Assembly: GCA_016650185.1 (NCBI GenBank)
Contig: JAENWE010000260.1
Span: 1-16,821 of the forward strand
DNA: 16,821 nucleotides
DNA from: Vicinamibacteria bacterium
GTDB taxonomy: Bacteria > Acidobacteriota > Vicinamibacteria > Fen-336 > JAGNNV01
Reading direction: 5' to 3'
The position numbers and the translations under genes are program-made. The notes below the pieces were generated by a model, which worked only from the letters and a program-made list of their open reading frames with translations, made no database searches and had not been told where the DNA came from. Positions 7,794 through 15,936 of this stretch are shown here, one piece after another. The stretch's first letter is position 1, and every line of letters begins with the position of its first letter.

Positions 7794-8045
7794 CTAGCGT
7801 CGGTCGTAACGACCGTCGCGCCGATCGTCGTACCGACTGCGACCGCGCCGGTTCGAGTAGCTCTGAGCGTAGCCTTCCTCGAAGCCGCGACGATAGGCAT
7901 TCACGTACTCGTAGCGGGGTCCGTAGTCACGACGGGTATCCGGAATCCCCTTCCCGATATCGCTTCTCGCCCAGTCGACCAGGGCCTTTTGGAAGACTTT
8001 GGAACATCCAGGCTCCCGAGGTCTCCGCCGCAGAACGGCTCTCGG
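7794..8045 (-). pseudogene. Tyr/Arg-rich small reading frame without a normal start codon
   Basis: Directly after the tandem TGA TGA that ends mak, the same frame stays open for 83 codons to TAG at 7794-7796. From about residue 15 it looks protein-like: CSKVFQKALVDWARSDIGKG, then DYGPRYEYVNAYRRGFEEGY, then an Arg/Tyr/Asp-rich tail (SRYDDRRDGRYDRR). No ATG, TTG or upstream GTG begins it. CTG at 8031-8033 and an internal GTG are the only options. ATG 8049, overlapping the mak stop, opens a different frame that ends after 40 codons. It could be the remnant of a small gene that lost its start or was frameshifted, or a gene with a rare start. I do not recognise a family. Confidence 0.35.
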
Positions 8046-8048
8046 TCA

Positions 8049-8954
8049 TCAAGCGAGTGGCCAGAGCCATGCAGCACCTCTGACCCCGCTCGAGTCGCCG
8101 AAGCGCGGCCGCAGAAGTTCCGTGTCCACTCGGTCAGAGAACACAAACCGCGACCATTGACGAGGGACGTCCGTATACAGCCGTTCGATGCTCGACAGAC
8201 CTCCGCCGAGAACGATGGCGTCTGGATCGAGGACGTTGATGATGGTGGATAGCGCGCGCACGAGTCGATGGACGTAGCGGTCGAGGCACAAAACGGCCGC
8301 GGGCTCGCCCACGCCCGCCCGATTGACCACCACAATCGCGTCTTCTCTAAGGCCGGTAGTGTGTTCGTAGTCTCTTGCGAGTCCCGGTCCGGATAGCCAG
8401 GTTTCGATGCAGCCTCGGAGACCGCAGTAGCACTCGGCGCCCGGCACCTCGACTGGTTCGGGCCAGGGAAGGGGATTGTGTCCCCATTCCCCGCCTACCG
8501 CGTTCCGGCCCCTCTGCACCTGACCATTCATCACGACACCTCCGCCCGTGCCGGTGCCGAGAATGACGCCGAAAACACACCCACGTCCCTCGGCCGCGCC
8601 GTCGCTCGCTTCGGAGAGGGCAAAGCAATTGGCGTCGTTCTCGATCCGAACCGGACGATCCAGGGCGAGTTCCAGATCGCGGTGAAGGGGTCGGCCATTC
8701 AGGCAGACCGAGTTCGCATTCTTTACCAGACCGGTGGCTGGCGAAATGATCCCCGGCATCCCCATCCCAAAGGAACCGGGAGCGCCCACTTCGTCTTCAA
8801 TGTGCTGGACCACCGCGGCAATGGCCCGGACCGTGCCCTCGTAGTCACCTTGCGGGGTGGAGACTCGCCGACGAGCGACGATGGTCCCCGCATCGTCGAG
8901 GGCCACGCCTTCGATCTTGGTTCCACCGAGGTCGATGCCGATGCGCACGTTCAC
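8049..8954 (-). CDS. mak: ROK-family fructokinase (mannokinase/fructokinase Mak)
   Basis: A 301-residue sugar kinase that phosphorylates fructose (and often mannose) at O6 using ATP. The ATP-site motif DLGGTK is at residues 8-13 and the catalytic Asp107 is in ENDAN. The ROK motif GGEWGHNPLPW provides Glu156 and His159. The zinc knuckle CYCGLRGC has Cys175, Cys177 and Cys182. The stretch VKNANS and the C-terminal GDSSGVRGAAWLWP match E. coli Mak closely from memory, which is why I name it. The GTG start at 8954 overlaps the stop of the acyltransferase gene by four bases (GTGA), so the two are translationally coupled. The gene ends with a double stop, TGA TGA. Confidence 0.92.
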   Translation of the reverse strand: MNVRIGIDLGGTKIEGVALDDAGTIVARRRVSTPQGDYEGTVRAIAAVVQHIEDEVGAPGSFGMGMPGIISPATGLVKNANSVCLNGRPLHRDLELALDRPVRIENDANCFALSEASDGAAEGRGCVFGVILGTGTGGGVVMNGQVQRGRNAVGGEWGHNPLPWPEPVEVPGAECYCGLRGCIETWLSGPGLARDYEHTTGLREDAIVVVNRAGVGEPAAVLCLDRYVHRLVRALSTIINVLDPDAIVLGGGLSSIERLYTDVPRQWSRFVFSDRVDTELLRPRFGDSSGVRGAAWLWPLA

Positions 8955-10030
8955 ACCGTCAGGTAAATGCCGCGCTTGTCCAGCCACCACAAGGCCGCGT
9001 ACCAGCCCAGCACGTTTGCGAGGGCGTAGCCGAGCGAAGCGTTGATCGGCGCGAGCCAGGACAGGAACACCGTTCGGTAGAGGAATACCTGGGAGGACAC
9101 CGAAGCGCCGTCGAGCGGCAGTTTGATGAGGCCCATGGTCTTGGCCAAAAGGCCTGACGCCACGAAGACCACGATGGCGTTGACTCCATAGATGACGAAC
9201 GGCTTCAGACCGGACTTATAGCCCTTTACGTCCGCCACCCAATAGAACCCGGCCAGAAGCAGGGAGGCAAGTCCGGCGGTGAAGAGGACGTACGAGGATG
9301 TCCAGAGGCTCTTGTTGATAGGAAACACCGTGCTCCAGGCCAGGCCGGAGATGGTGAAGACGGCCCCGGAAATGACCAGTCGGCGGATGATCTCCGCGGC
9401 GCTCAGGCCGGCGCGGAAAAGCGATCCGGCCAGGTACCCAAAAAGAGTGGTCCCGACCGCGGGCAAGGAGGAGAGCAGTCCTTCAGGATCCCAGGTTTTC
9501 GAAGACACCCACAGATGAGACCCGAAGATCAGACGATCAAGCCACGCCCCCAGATTTGTCTCAGGCTCGAGATTGGGAGCAAGGCCGCCCGGCACCGGAA
9601 CCACGGTCATGAGAAACCAGTAGCCGAGGCAGCAGGCGGCGGCGATCGCTGCCGCTGCCTTCCTCCCGAAGTGCTTCTTGATGAGGAAGGCCACGAAGTA
9701 GCACAATGCGATCCTGGCCAGGACGCCGGGAATGCGCACGGTCAGAAGATTGAAGCGCGGATAGAAGGCCATGAAGAAGCCGAGGCCGAAGATCTTCAGG
9801 GCGCGGACGGCCGCCGCTTTGGTGGTTCCGCGAGACGAGAACGCAAGTGACGCCCCGACCAGGAAGAGAAAGAATGGAAAGATGAGATCGGTCGGCGTCC
9901 AGCCGTTCCATTTCGCGTGCTCCAGCGGCCAGTAGATGTGACCCCAGTCGCCCGGATTGTTCACCAGGATCATGGCCGCGACCGTCGCTCCTCGGAACGC
10001 ATCGACCGACACCAGGCGCTCGCGATTCAT
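8951..10030 (-). CDS. NagX/HGSNAT-like membrane acyltransferase
   Basis: A 359-residue multi-pass membrane protein with about ten hydrophobic segments. It starts with the family signature RLVSVDAFRG (residues 5-14), then MILVNNPG and the block EHAKWNGWTPTDLIFPFF. His38 in that block lines up with the acetyl-accepting histidine proposed for human heparan-alpha-glucosaminide N-acetyltransferase. Bacterial relatives (NagX, DUF5009) are linked to amino-sugar use, and some are thought to acetylate glucosamine units across the membrane. The actual substrate is unknown. It starts 21 bases after thrC and overlaps mak by four bases, which suggests shared sugar metabolism with the kinase rather than with threonine synthesis. 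Confidence 0.85.
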   Translation of the reverse strand: MNRERLVSVDAFRGATVAAMILVNNPGDWGHIYWPLEHAKWNGWTPTDLIFPFFLFLVGASLAFSSRGTTKAAAVRALKIFGLGFFMAFYPRFNLLTVRIPGVLARIALCYFVAFLIKKHFGRKAAAAIAAACCLGYWFLMTVVPVPGGLAPNLEPETNLGAWLDRLIFGSHLWVSSKTWDPEGLLSSLPAVGTTLFGYLAGSLFRAGLSAAEIIRRLVISGAVFTISGLAWSTVFPINKSLWTSSYVLFTAGLASLLLAGFYWVADVKGYKSGLKPFVIYGVNAIVVFVASGLLAKTMGLIKLPLDGASVSSQVFLYRTVFLSWLAPINASLGYALANVLGWYAALWWLDKRGIYLTV

Positions 10031-10051
10031 GAATGGTTCTAGGCCGCCATC

Positions 10052-11350
10052 CTACAAGCGAAGCAATCGCTCTTTCAGGCTTGCGTAGTCAGGCTCTAAA
10101 GGTTCGCTCATCGATGGGCGAGCGAGCATGTCCCGCAGCGAGGGGGGCGGCGCCACGACATGTCCCGCGACCGGCTCGACGACCTCTTCAAACTTGGCCG
10201 GATGTGCGGTGGCCACCACGCACAAGGCGGCGTCCGACCCGGCTCGTCGCTCGCGTTCCAGCACCTCGACCGCGCACGCGGTGTGAGGACAGAAGATCCG
10301 CTGATATTTGGTTTCACCTTCGTGAATACGGGCGCGGATCGTCTCGTCGTCCACCGAAACCGCCGCCACCGCTCCCCGCAGAGTCGGGTCTTCCGCCATC
10401 ATGAAGCGCAGCCTGGCCACGTTCGATGGATCGCCCACGTCCATGGCATTGGCGAGCGTGCGGACGCTCGGGCGCGCACGATAGTCGCCCGTCTCGATGA
10501 ACTCGGGGACAGTCCGGTTGTGGTTGGTGGCGAAGAGCACGCGATCGATGGGAAGCCCCATGCGCCTCGCCATCAGGGCGGCCACGCCGTTCCCAAGATT
10601 TCCCGTCGGTACGATGAACGAGAGTGGCTTCGCGGTGGCGCGAAAATGCTGGAGAGAGGCGAAGGCGTAATAGGTCGTCTGAGGCAGAAGGCGACCCAGG
10701 CTGATACTGTTCGCCGAAGACAGAGGAACCAGATCGCGCAAAGCGACGTCGGCGAACGCCTGCTTCACCAGAGCCTGGCAGCGGTCGAAACCCGACGGCA
10801 CCCGCAACGTGAGAATGTTGTCTCCGAAGCAGCCCAGCTGATGGGCCTGGCGTTTGGAGACGCCGGCCTCGGGGTACAAGATGACCACGCGGAAGCCGGG
10901 TCTGCGGTGAAACGCGGCCGCCACGGCGCTGCCCGTATCCCCGGAGGTGGCCACCAGAATCGTGAGGGGTCGAGCCGAAGAGCCGGGAACGCGCATGCGC
11001 CCGAGGGTGTTCGCGAGGAACCTCGCCCCGTAGTCCTTGAACGCCGCGGTCGGGCCGTGGAACAACTCGAGGACATGAGTGTCTTTCGCGATCAAGACCA
11101 TCGGGGTTTCGAGGTTCAGACTCTCGTCGCAGATCTCGCCCAGGTCCATCACAAGCGGGTCGCCGACGAAGAACCGATTTAGAAGAAGGCGGGCGGTCTG
11201 GGGCAGCGTCTCACAAGAGTCGAACGTCCCTTGAGGGAGAGCCTCCATCTCCTCGGGGAGGTAGAGCCCCGAATCCGGAGCCAGACCGGCGAGCAGCGCC
11301 GACTGAAGGTCCACCGCCTTCGCGAGGCCGTTCGTGCTGATGAACTTCAT
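10052..11350 (-). CDS. thrC: Threonine synthase
   Basis: A 432-residue PLP enzyme that converts O-phosphohomoserine to threonine and phosphate in the cytoplasm, the same size class as E. coli ThrC. The N-terminal threonine-synthase domain (MKFISTNG, then LAPDSGLYLPEE) is present. The PLP lysine is Lys105 in HGPTAAFKDYGARF. SGDTGSA at 136-142 and the cofactor phosphate loop PTGNLGNG at 248-255 are intact. ATG 11350 overlaps the thrB stop as ATGA, so the two are coupled. The 42 residues of open frame upstream are a shadow of thrB. The homoserine dehydrogenase and aspartokinase genes are not in the window. Confidence 0.96.
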   Translation of the reverse strand: MKFISTNGLAKAVDLQSALLAGLAPDSGLYLPEEMEALPQGTFDSCETLPQTARLLLNRFFVGDPLVMDLGEICDESLNLETPMVLIAKDTHVLELFHGPTAAFKDYGARFLANTLGRMRVPGSSARPLTILVATSGDTGSAVAAAFHRRPGFRVVILYPEAGVSKRQAHQLGCFGDNILTLRVPSGFDRCQALVKQAFADVALRDLVPLSSANSISLGRLLPQTTYYAFASLQHFRATAKPLSFIVPTGNLGNGVAALMARRMGLPIDRVLFATNHNRTVPEFIETGDYRARPSVRTLANAMDVGDPSNVARLRFMMAEDPTLRGAVAAVSVDDETIRARIHEGETKYQRIFCPHTACAVEVLERERRAGSDAALCVVATAHPAKFEEVVEPVAGHVVAPPPSLRDMLARPSMSEPLEPDYASLKERLLRL

Positions 11351-12285
11351 GAGATCACACGCGCCCCGGGGCCATCCACTGGAGAGACGAAGGCTTCGGA
11401 GTCGAGACCCGCGTCCGCGAACGCGGACCGCATGGCGAAAGTCGCGGCCTCTGCGGTCAACGAATCCTGGAACCATGCGAAGACACTCGGCCCCCCTCCC
11501 GATATCGAAGCGCCGAGGGCGCCGGCGTCTATGGCCGCCTGCTTGACGTTTCCAAAACCCGGAATCAGATGGGCGCGTCGGGGTTCGACCAGAACGTCGT
11601 GGAGACCGGCTCGAATCGAGTCGAGATCGCCGGTGAAAAGCCCCACCACCAGCTGAGCGAGCCCGGCGCTTTGGGCCACGAAGTCCGAAATGGCATAAGT
11701 CGCGCGGAGCGCCTCCCGGGCCCGGCGTGTTTCGAGCACGAGATGCGGATGGACGAGGACACTGGTCAGGCCGGGAGGGACGGGGAGCCGGATCAATCGG
11801 TTCCGGCTCGCCAGGGTCAGGCCGCCCAGCAACATCGGACCGACGTTGTCTCCGTGGTATCCGCCGCTCGCCGCCGCCTCGCCCTCGAGGGCAAAGGGGT
11901 AGAGCTCGTGAACGGTCATCGGCGAGTCCAACAAGGCGTTGGCGGCCAACAGGGCGGCCACGGCGGAGGCGGCGGATCCGCCCATCCCAGACCCCAGGGG
12001 AATGCCCTTCACAATGTCGATCTCAAAGCCAAAACCGAGGCCACGATCGAGCCGGAGAACATCCAGAGCGCGGAGCGCGGTGTTTCGTACCGAATCCATG
12101 GGCAGGTCAAGCACCACACCGGTGACGGAGCGGGCCCGCACTGCCGGTTCATCGATTCTTCGAACCGAGACCCGGTCCTTCGGACCAAGGAGGGTGTGAC
12201 CGAGGATGTCGAAGCCGGTGGCCACGTTGCCGATCGAGGACGGCGCCTCGGCGGTGACGGTTTGAGCGTTCACAGGACCTCGCAT
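11347..12285 (-). CDS. thrB: Homoserine kinase
   Basis: A 312-residue GHMP-family kinase that phosphorylates L-homoserine, feeding O-phosphohomoserine to ThrC encoded next to it. The early motif APSSIGNVATGFDILG (14-29) and the ATP loop PLGSGMGGSAAS (96-107) are typical. The C-terminal GASISGGGPSVFAW block completes the fold. ATG 12285 is supported by GAGGTG five bases upstream. It is the first gene of the long minus-strand run and is divergent from the ureohydrolase gene, so its promoter should lie in the 47 bases between them. Confidence 0.96.
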   Translation of the reverse strand: MRGPVNAQTVTAEAPSSIGNVATGFDILGHTLLGPKDRVSVRRIDEPAVRARSVTGVVLDLPMDSVRNTALRALDVLRLDRGLGFGFEIDIVKGIPLGSGMGGSAASAVAALLAANALLDSPMTVHELYPFALEGEAAASGGYHGDNVGPMLLGGLTLASRNRLIRLPVPPGLTSVLVHPHLVLETRRAREALRATYAISDFVAQSAGLAQLVVGLFTGDLDSIRAGLHDVLVEPRRAHLIPGFGNVKQAAIDAGALGASISGGGPSVFAWFQDSLTAEAATFAMRSAFADAGLDSEAFVSPVDGPGARVIS

Positions 12286-12290
12286 TCTCC

Positions 12291-12296
12291 CACCTC
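12291..12296 (-). promoter_or_regulatory. Strong ribosome-binding site of thrB
   Basis: GAGGTG on the minus strand, five bases before ATG 12285. It decides the thrB start over the GTG four codons further in. No clear -35/-10 pair for thrB is visible in the short divergent gap (12286-12332). Confidence 0.7.
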
Positions 12297-12332
12297 AAAG
12301 CCCCGGCGCAACGTGTGCTAGCTTCAGTCTCG

Positions 12333-13382
12333 ATGCCCGATATCTTCGATCCGAACGCGCCCGCCAATGCCGAAGGCATTTTCGGCCTGCCCGATACTCC
12401 CGAAGATTCGCGGGTCGTCCTCCTCCCCGTGCCCTGGGAGGCGACCGTGTCGTATGGAAGCGGAACCGGAGACGGCCCGGCGGCTATTCTGCGCGCGAGC
12501 CGTCAGGTCGACCTTCTGGATCGCGACACCGGAAAGCCCTACGAATCAGGGATCGCCATGTTGCCTATTTCGCAAACCGTTCGCGCCTGGAGCGACGAAG
12601 CGAAGGCGCTGGCCGCCACCATCATTGAAAACGGGGCCACGCAAAGGGACGCGCAACTGGAAATGAACCTCGGCCGGGTCAACGATCTGGGCCGGCTTCT
12701 GAACGGATGGGTGGCGAGCGAAACCCGGGCCTGGCTGCAGTGCGACAAGATCGTGGGCATCGTGGGCGGCGATCACTCGGTGCCTCTGGGCGCGATCAGC
12801 GCCATTGCCGACAAGCATCCGGGCCTGGGGATCCTCCACATCGACGCCCACGCCGACCTGCGGATCGCCTATGAAGGCTTCACGTTTTCCCACGCCTCGA
12901 TCATGGACAACGTAATACGCGATATCCCCACTGTCTCCAAGCTGGTTCAAGTTGGAATCCGGGATTACTGCGAGCAGGAAGAGGAGGCGATCCAGCACAG
13001 CGCCGGAAGGATCAAGACCTTCTATGAATCCGATGTTCGTCGCGAACTGCTCGACGCCGGGTCCTGGCGAAGAGTCTGCAACCGGATCGTGGCGGAGCTG
13101 CCGGAGACCAACTACATCTCCTTCGATATAGACGGCCTTGATCCCACGTTGTGCCCCAACACCGGAACGCCGGTTCCCGGAGGCCTCTCGTTTGCCGAGA
13201 TGGTGCTGCTGTTGCGGACCCTGGTCGACAGCGGCCGTACCATCGTGGGGTTCGATCTGGTCGAGACCGCGCCCGATCCGACCGGAGCCACCGAATGGGA
13301 TGGCAACGTGGCGGCGCGGGTCCTGTACAAGATGATCGGGTTCGCACTGATGTCGAACCGCGGCCTGCCCCCGGCAGCCTGA
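12333..13382 (+). CDS. Agmatinase-family ureohydrolase
   Basis: A 349-residue binuclear-manganese hydrolase that splits a guanidino compound into urea and an amine. All metal ligands are visible: His148 in GGDHSVPLG, Asp171/His173/Asp175 in DAHADLR, and Asp265/Asp267 in DIDGLDP, plus DLVE at 308-311. It is longer than classical agmatinase (about 300 residues), with an N-terminal extension and a loop around 70-130. The substrate-side sequence LCPNTGTPVPGG differs from the common agmatinase form. Agmatine is the default guess; guanidinobutyrate, arginine or guanidine are not excluded. ATG 12333 has no clear ribosome site. A GTG at 12315 in frame could add six residues. Its 3' end is convergent with the secreted-protein gene 16 bases away. 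Confidence 0.88.
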   Translation: MPDIFDPNAPANAEGIFGLPDTPEDSRVVLLPVPWEATVSYGSGTGDGPAAILRASRQVDLLDRDTGKPYESGIAMLPISQTVRAWSDEAKALAATIIENGATQRDAQLEMNLGRVNDLGRLLNGWVASETRAWLQCDKIVGIVGGDHSVPLGAISAIADKHPGLGILHIDAHADLRIAYEGFTFSHASIMDNVIRDIPTVSKLVQVGIRDYCEQEEEAIQHSAGRIKTFYESDVRRELLDAGSWRRVCNRIVAELPETNYISFDIDGLDPTLCPNTGTPVPGGLSFAEMVLLLRTLVDSGRTIVGFDLVETAPDPTGATEWDGNVAARVLYKMIGFALMSNRGLPPAA

Positions 13383-13398
13383 GAGAGGCTTAGCACAG

Positions 13399-14226
13399 CT
13401 AGGACATGGGTTTCTCGTCGGTCGCCACCGAGAATCTGCGGTAGTTCCAGTACACGGTGGTCCTTCGAATCCTGAAGGTCTTGAAGAAGAAGGCCCGTCC
13501 GGTGGCGAGGGTCATCACCCGCTTCGGCAGCCAGACCCCGTCCTGAACCGAGGTGAACTCCATCACCAGTTCGAACGCGCCCACTTTCACCCCGGCGGCG
13601 ACACTCGCCTTCTCGCCAGGAGTGTTCCGGGCGTCGAGCCGGACCACACGTTTGTCCGCTTCGTCGACATACATGCGGCCCATCAGGATCTTCGCCACGG
13701 CATTGGTGGTGCGGTTCGAAGAAGCCGTAGGAGCCGCGTTTTCACGGGGCTTGAAGTCGAACACCAGCGTCGCCCGGCCATCGCGCATTTCCCGGCCCAC
13801 GGTCTGGAACTCGAACGAATCCACCAGGCTGGAAAGTCGGATCCCAGGGCGCTCGTTTACCGTTCTTCCCCCGGCGATGGCTTTGGCCTTGTCTTCCGCC
13901 TTCCGATCGACCTCGGCCTGCTCCTTTGGGCTCAGCGGCACCCCATCCTTCGCGACCAGACGTCGAACCGGGCGTTTGTCCACGAAGTACACTTGATACG
14001 CCCAGATTTCGCGTGAAGTGGCGCCGCCTTTCTTATCAAGGTCTTCCTTCATCTCCACCATGTCGTACGAGTAGTCGTTGATGGCTCCGTCCTGTGAGCG
14101 CGGATCACGAAGAACGCTGCGAACGTAGGCGTTCCCCTCGAGCAGCGGGGCCGGTTCCTGTGCGGTCGTGGCGGAACCGAGCAGAATTCCCGCGATCGTG
14201 AGGTGCAAGAGCAGCCCTGACGACAA
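13399..14226 (-). CDS. Secreted protein of unknown function
   Basis: A 275-residue protein with a signal peptide (hydrophobic residues 4-20, likely cleavage after TTA at 22, before QEP). The mature part is beta-strand-rich with a Lys/Glu-rich helical segment around 100-120 (KEQAEVDRKAEDKAKAIAGG), and it ends in YWNYRRFSVATDEKPMS. The strand pattern (YVDEADKRVVRLDAR, then FELVMEFTSVQDGVWLPKR) recalls LolA-like or outer-membrane-lipoprotein-sorting folds, a guess from pattern only. It has no catalytic motif I can name. The only start in frame is TTG 14226, five bases after the isocitrate dehydrogenase stop, so it is probably the last gene of that operon. Confidence 0.75.
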   Translation of the reverse strand: MSSGLLLHLTIAGILLGSATTAQEPAPLLEGNAYVRSVLRDPRSQDGAINDYSYDMVEMKEDLDKKGGATSREIWAYQVYFVDKRPVRRLVAKDGVPLSPKEQAEVDRKAEDKAKAIAGGRTVNERPGIRLSSLVDSFEFQTVGREMRDGRATLVFDFKPRENAAPTASSNRTTNAVAKILMGRMYVDEADKRVVRLDARNTPGEKASVAAGVKVGAFELVMEFTSVQDGVWLPKRVMTLATGRAFFFKTFRIRRTTVYWNYRRFSVATDEKPMS

Positions 14227-14231
14227 GGGAA

Positions 14232-15242
14232 TCAGCTCGAAAGACGGGTGGCGATGGCCTCCGCCACTTCTGAGGTGGAAGCCGAGCCCCCGAGATCGTG
14301 GGGCAGATGCTTTCCTTCCATCAAGAGCGAAGAAACCGCGTTTCGCACCCTGGTCCCCGCGGCGTTCTCCCCGATGTAGTCGAGCAACATGGCTCCAGAG
14401 AGGATCAAAGCTATGGGATTGGCGAGGTTCATTCCCGCGATATCAGGCGCGCTTCCATGAACCGCCTCGAAAGTGGCGCCCCTTTCCCCGATATTGGCGC
14501 CCGGAGCCAGACCGAGGCCCCCCACGAGACCAGCGCACAGATCCGACACGATGTCGCCATAGAGATTTTCGAGCAGGAGCATGTCGAACCGTGTGGGGTC
14601 CAGGACCAATTGCATGCAGCAGTTGTCCACGATGATGTCGTCGTACTTGATCTCGGGATAATCGGCGGCCACCCGGGCGCAGCAATCCAGGAAAAGCCCA
14701 TCCGAGAGCTTCATGATGTTGGCCTTGTGAACCGCGGTAATCCGCTTTCGTCCGTTCTCTCGAGCGTAAGCGAAGGCGAACTTGGCGATTCGAGTCGAGG
14801 CCTTCTCGGTGATGACCTTGATCGATTCCACCACGCCTGGGACCACGATGTGCTCGAGGCCTGAATAGAGATCCTCGGTGTTCTCGCGAACGATGACCAG
14901 ATCGACGTGGTCGTAACGGCTCTTGACCCCGGGCATCGATTTGACCGGGCGGACATTCGCGTAAAGGTCGAGGGTCTTGCGCAGGGCCACATTTATGGAG
15001 GCATGACCGCTTCCTATCGGCGTGGTGGTGGGACCCTTCAAGGCGAGACCGTTCGTTCGAATGGAGTCCAGGGTCTTCTGGGGGAGTGGTGTGCCCTCCA
15101 GGGCGATGGCCATGGCGCCCGCCACTTCTGCCTCCCACTCGATGACCACACCGGTCGCCTCCAGGACCCGGACCGTGGCCGACACCACCTCCGGACCGAT
15201 GCCGTCGCCCGCGATCAACGTCCCTTTGCGAATTCCGGTCAT
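14232..15242 (-). CDS. NAD-type isocitrate dehydrogenase (beta-decarboxylating dehydrogenase family)
   Basis: A 336-residue TCA-cycle enzyme that oxidises isocitrate to 2-oxoglutarate and CO2. The short length and the block ASINVALRKTLDLYANVRP (81-99) fit the NAD-linked, IDH3-like class rather than IPMDH or the longer NADP enzyme. Catalytic residues are in place: Arg88, Arg98, Arg119 in VRENTEDLYSG, Tyr126, Lys173 in VHKANIMK, Asp206, Asp230 and Asp234. Cofactor choice is read from Asp267-Ile268 in HGSAPDIAG, where NADP enzymes carry Lys-Tyr. Homoisocitrate or tartrate dehydrogenase are less likely alternatives. ATG 15242 overlaps the LOG gene stop as ATGA, with GAGGGA five bases upstream (15248-15253). 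Confidence 0.9.
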   Translation of the reverse strand: MTGIRKGTLIAGDGIGPEVVSATVRVLEATGVVIEWEAEVAGAMAIALEGTPLPQKTLDSIRTNGLALKGPTTTPIGSGHASINVALRKTLDLYANVRPVKSMPGVKSRYDHVDLVIVRENTEDLYSGLEHIVVPGVVESIKVITEKASTRIAKFAFAYARENGRKRITAVHKANIMKLSDGLFLDCCARVAADYPEIKYDDIIVDNCCMQLVLDPTRFDMLLLENLYGDIVSDLCAGLVGGLGLAPGANIGERGATFEAVHGSAPDIAGMNLANPIALILSGAMLLDYIGENAAGTRVRNAVSSLLMEGKHLPHDLGGSASTSEVAEAIATRLSS

Positions 15243-15916
15243 GAGATTCCCTCGACGTGGTTCTTCTTCAGGATTTCCAGAACGGCCTCCGGCGTCGCCG
15301 CCCTCTGCAGAATCCGCGCTTCGGTCGCTCCCACTTTCCCACGCGCCACCAGTGAGTTCTGAATCCAGTCGACCAGGCCTTGCCAGTGGGCCGTATCGCC
15401 GGCCAAAATGATGGGAAAGGGCTCAATCTTCTTGGTCTGCACCAGAGTCACGGCCTCGAACAGTTCGTCGAGGGTTCCGAAGCCGCCCGGCATCACCACA
15501 AAGGCGCGGCTGTGTTTCACGAACATCACCTTGCGCACGAAGAAATACTTGAAGGAGACGGTGTGGGTGAGGTAGGGGTTGGGCTTTTCTTCGTGAGGGA
15601 GGCGTATGCACAGGCCGACCGAGTTGCCGTTCGCCTCGCGCGCCCCCCGGTTCGCCGCTTCCATGTCTCCCGGACCGCCTCCCGTGATGACGTCGTAGCC
15701 CGCTTGGGCCAGTGCCGCGCCCATGGCTCGGGCGCTGTCGTAGTCCTCGCTGCCCGGCTTTGACCGCGCTGACCCGAAGACGGCCACGCCATGGTCAATG
15801 TCCTGGAGCTCGTCGATGCCGTCCACAAATTCAGACATGATCCTGAACAAGCGCCAGGCGTCCTTGCCCGAAAAATCTATCCCGGAAAAACCAATACCCT
15901 CAGCCATGGCGCTCAT
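15239..15916 (-). CDS. LOG family protein (nucleoside 5'-monophosphate phosphoribohydrolase-like)
   Basis: A 225-residue Rossmann-like protein of the LOG / 'lysine decarboxylase-like' family (TIGR00730 type). Plant and bacterial relatives release a free base from a (cytokinin) nucleoside monophosphate. The nucleotide motif GGGPGDMEAANRG is at 79-91, and the catalytic-loop signature PGGFGTLDELFE is at 143-154. It is not a decarboxylase despite old annotations. The true substrate here is unknown; AMP or other NMP hydrolysis is plausible. ATG 15916 is preferred, with ATG 15907 an alternative. It is the first gene of a three-gene unit with isocitrate dehydrogenase and a secreted protein, and it is divergent from the lipoprotein gene. 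Confidence 0.88.
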   Translation of the reverse strand: MSAMAEGIGFSGIDFSGKDAWRLFRIMSEFVDGIDELQDIDHGVAVFGSARSKPGSEDYDSARAMGAALAQAGYDVITGGGPGDMEAANRGAREANGNSVGLCIRLPHEEKPNPYLTHTVSFKYFFVRKVMFVKHSRAFVVMPGGFGTLDELFEAVTLVQTKKIEPFPIILAGDTAHWQGLVDWIQNSLVARGKVGATEARILQRAATPEAVLEILKKNHVEGIS

Positions 15917-15936
15917 TATCACTTGCCTGGGCCTTT

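Noticed and set aside
7801..7815. Palindrome CGGTCGT-A-ACGACCG as an operator
   Set aside because: It is explained by the Arg-Tyr-Asp-Arg codon repeats of the small frame (cgt tac gac cga), so no separate regulatory role needs to be assumed.
7736..8083. Plus-strand open frame of 115 codons in the mak-SBP gap
   Set aside because: Arg/Ser-rich with no protein-like core. It overlaps the mak end on the wrong strand, and the minus-strand frame at 7794-8045 looks more coding-like.
10160..11182. Plus-strand open frame of 340 codons opposite thrC
   Set aside because: Antisense to a complete threonine synthase; composition is typical of a shadow frame.
13376..13390. AGCCT/AGGCT stem between the convergent ureohydrolase and secreted-protein genes as a terminator
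   Set aside because: Only five base pairs with no T-run; too weak to support.
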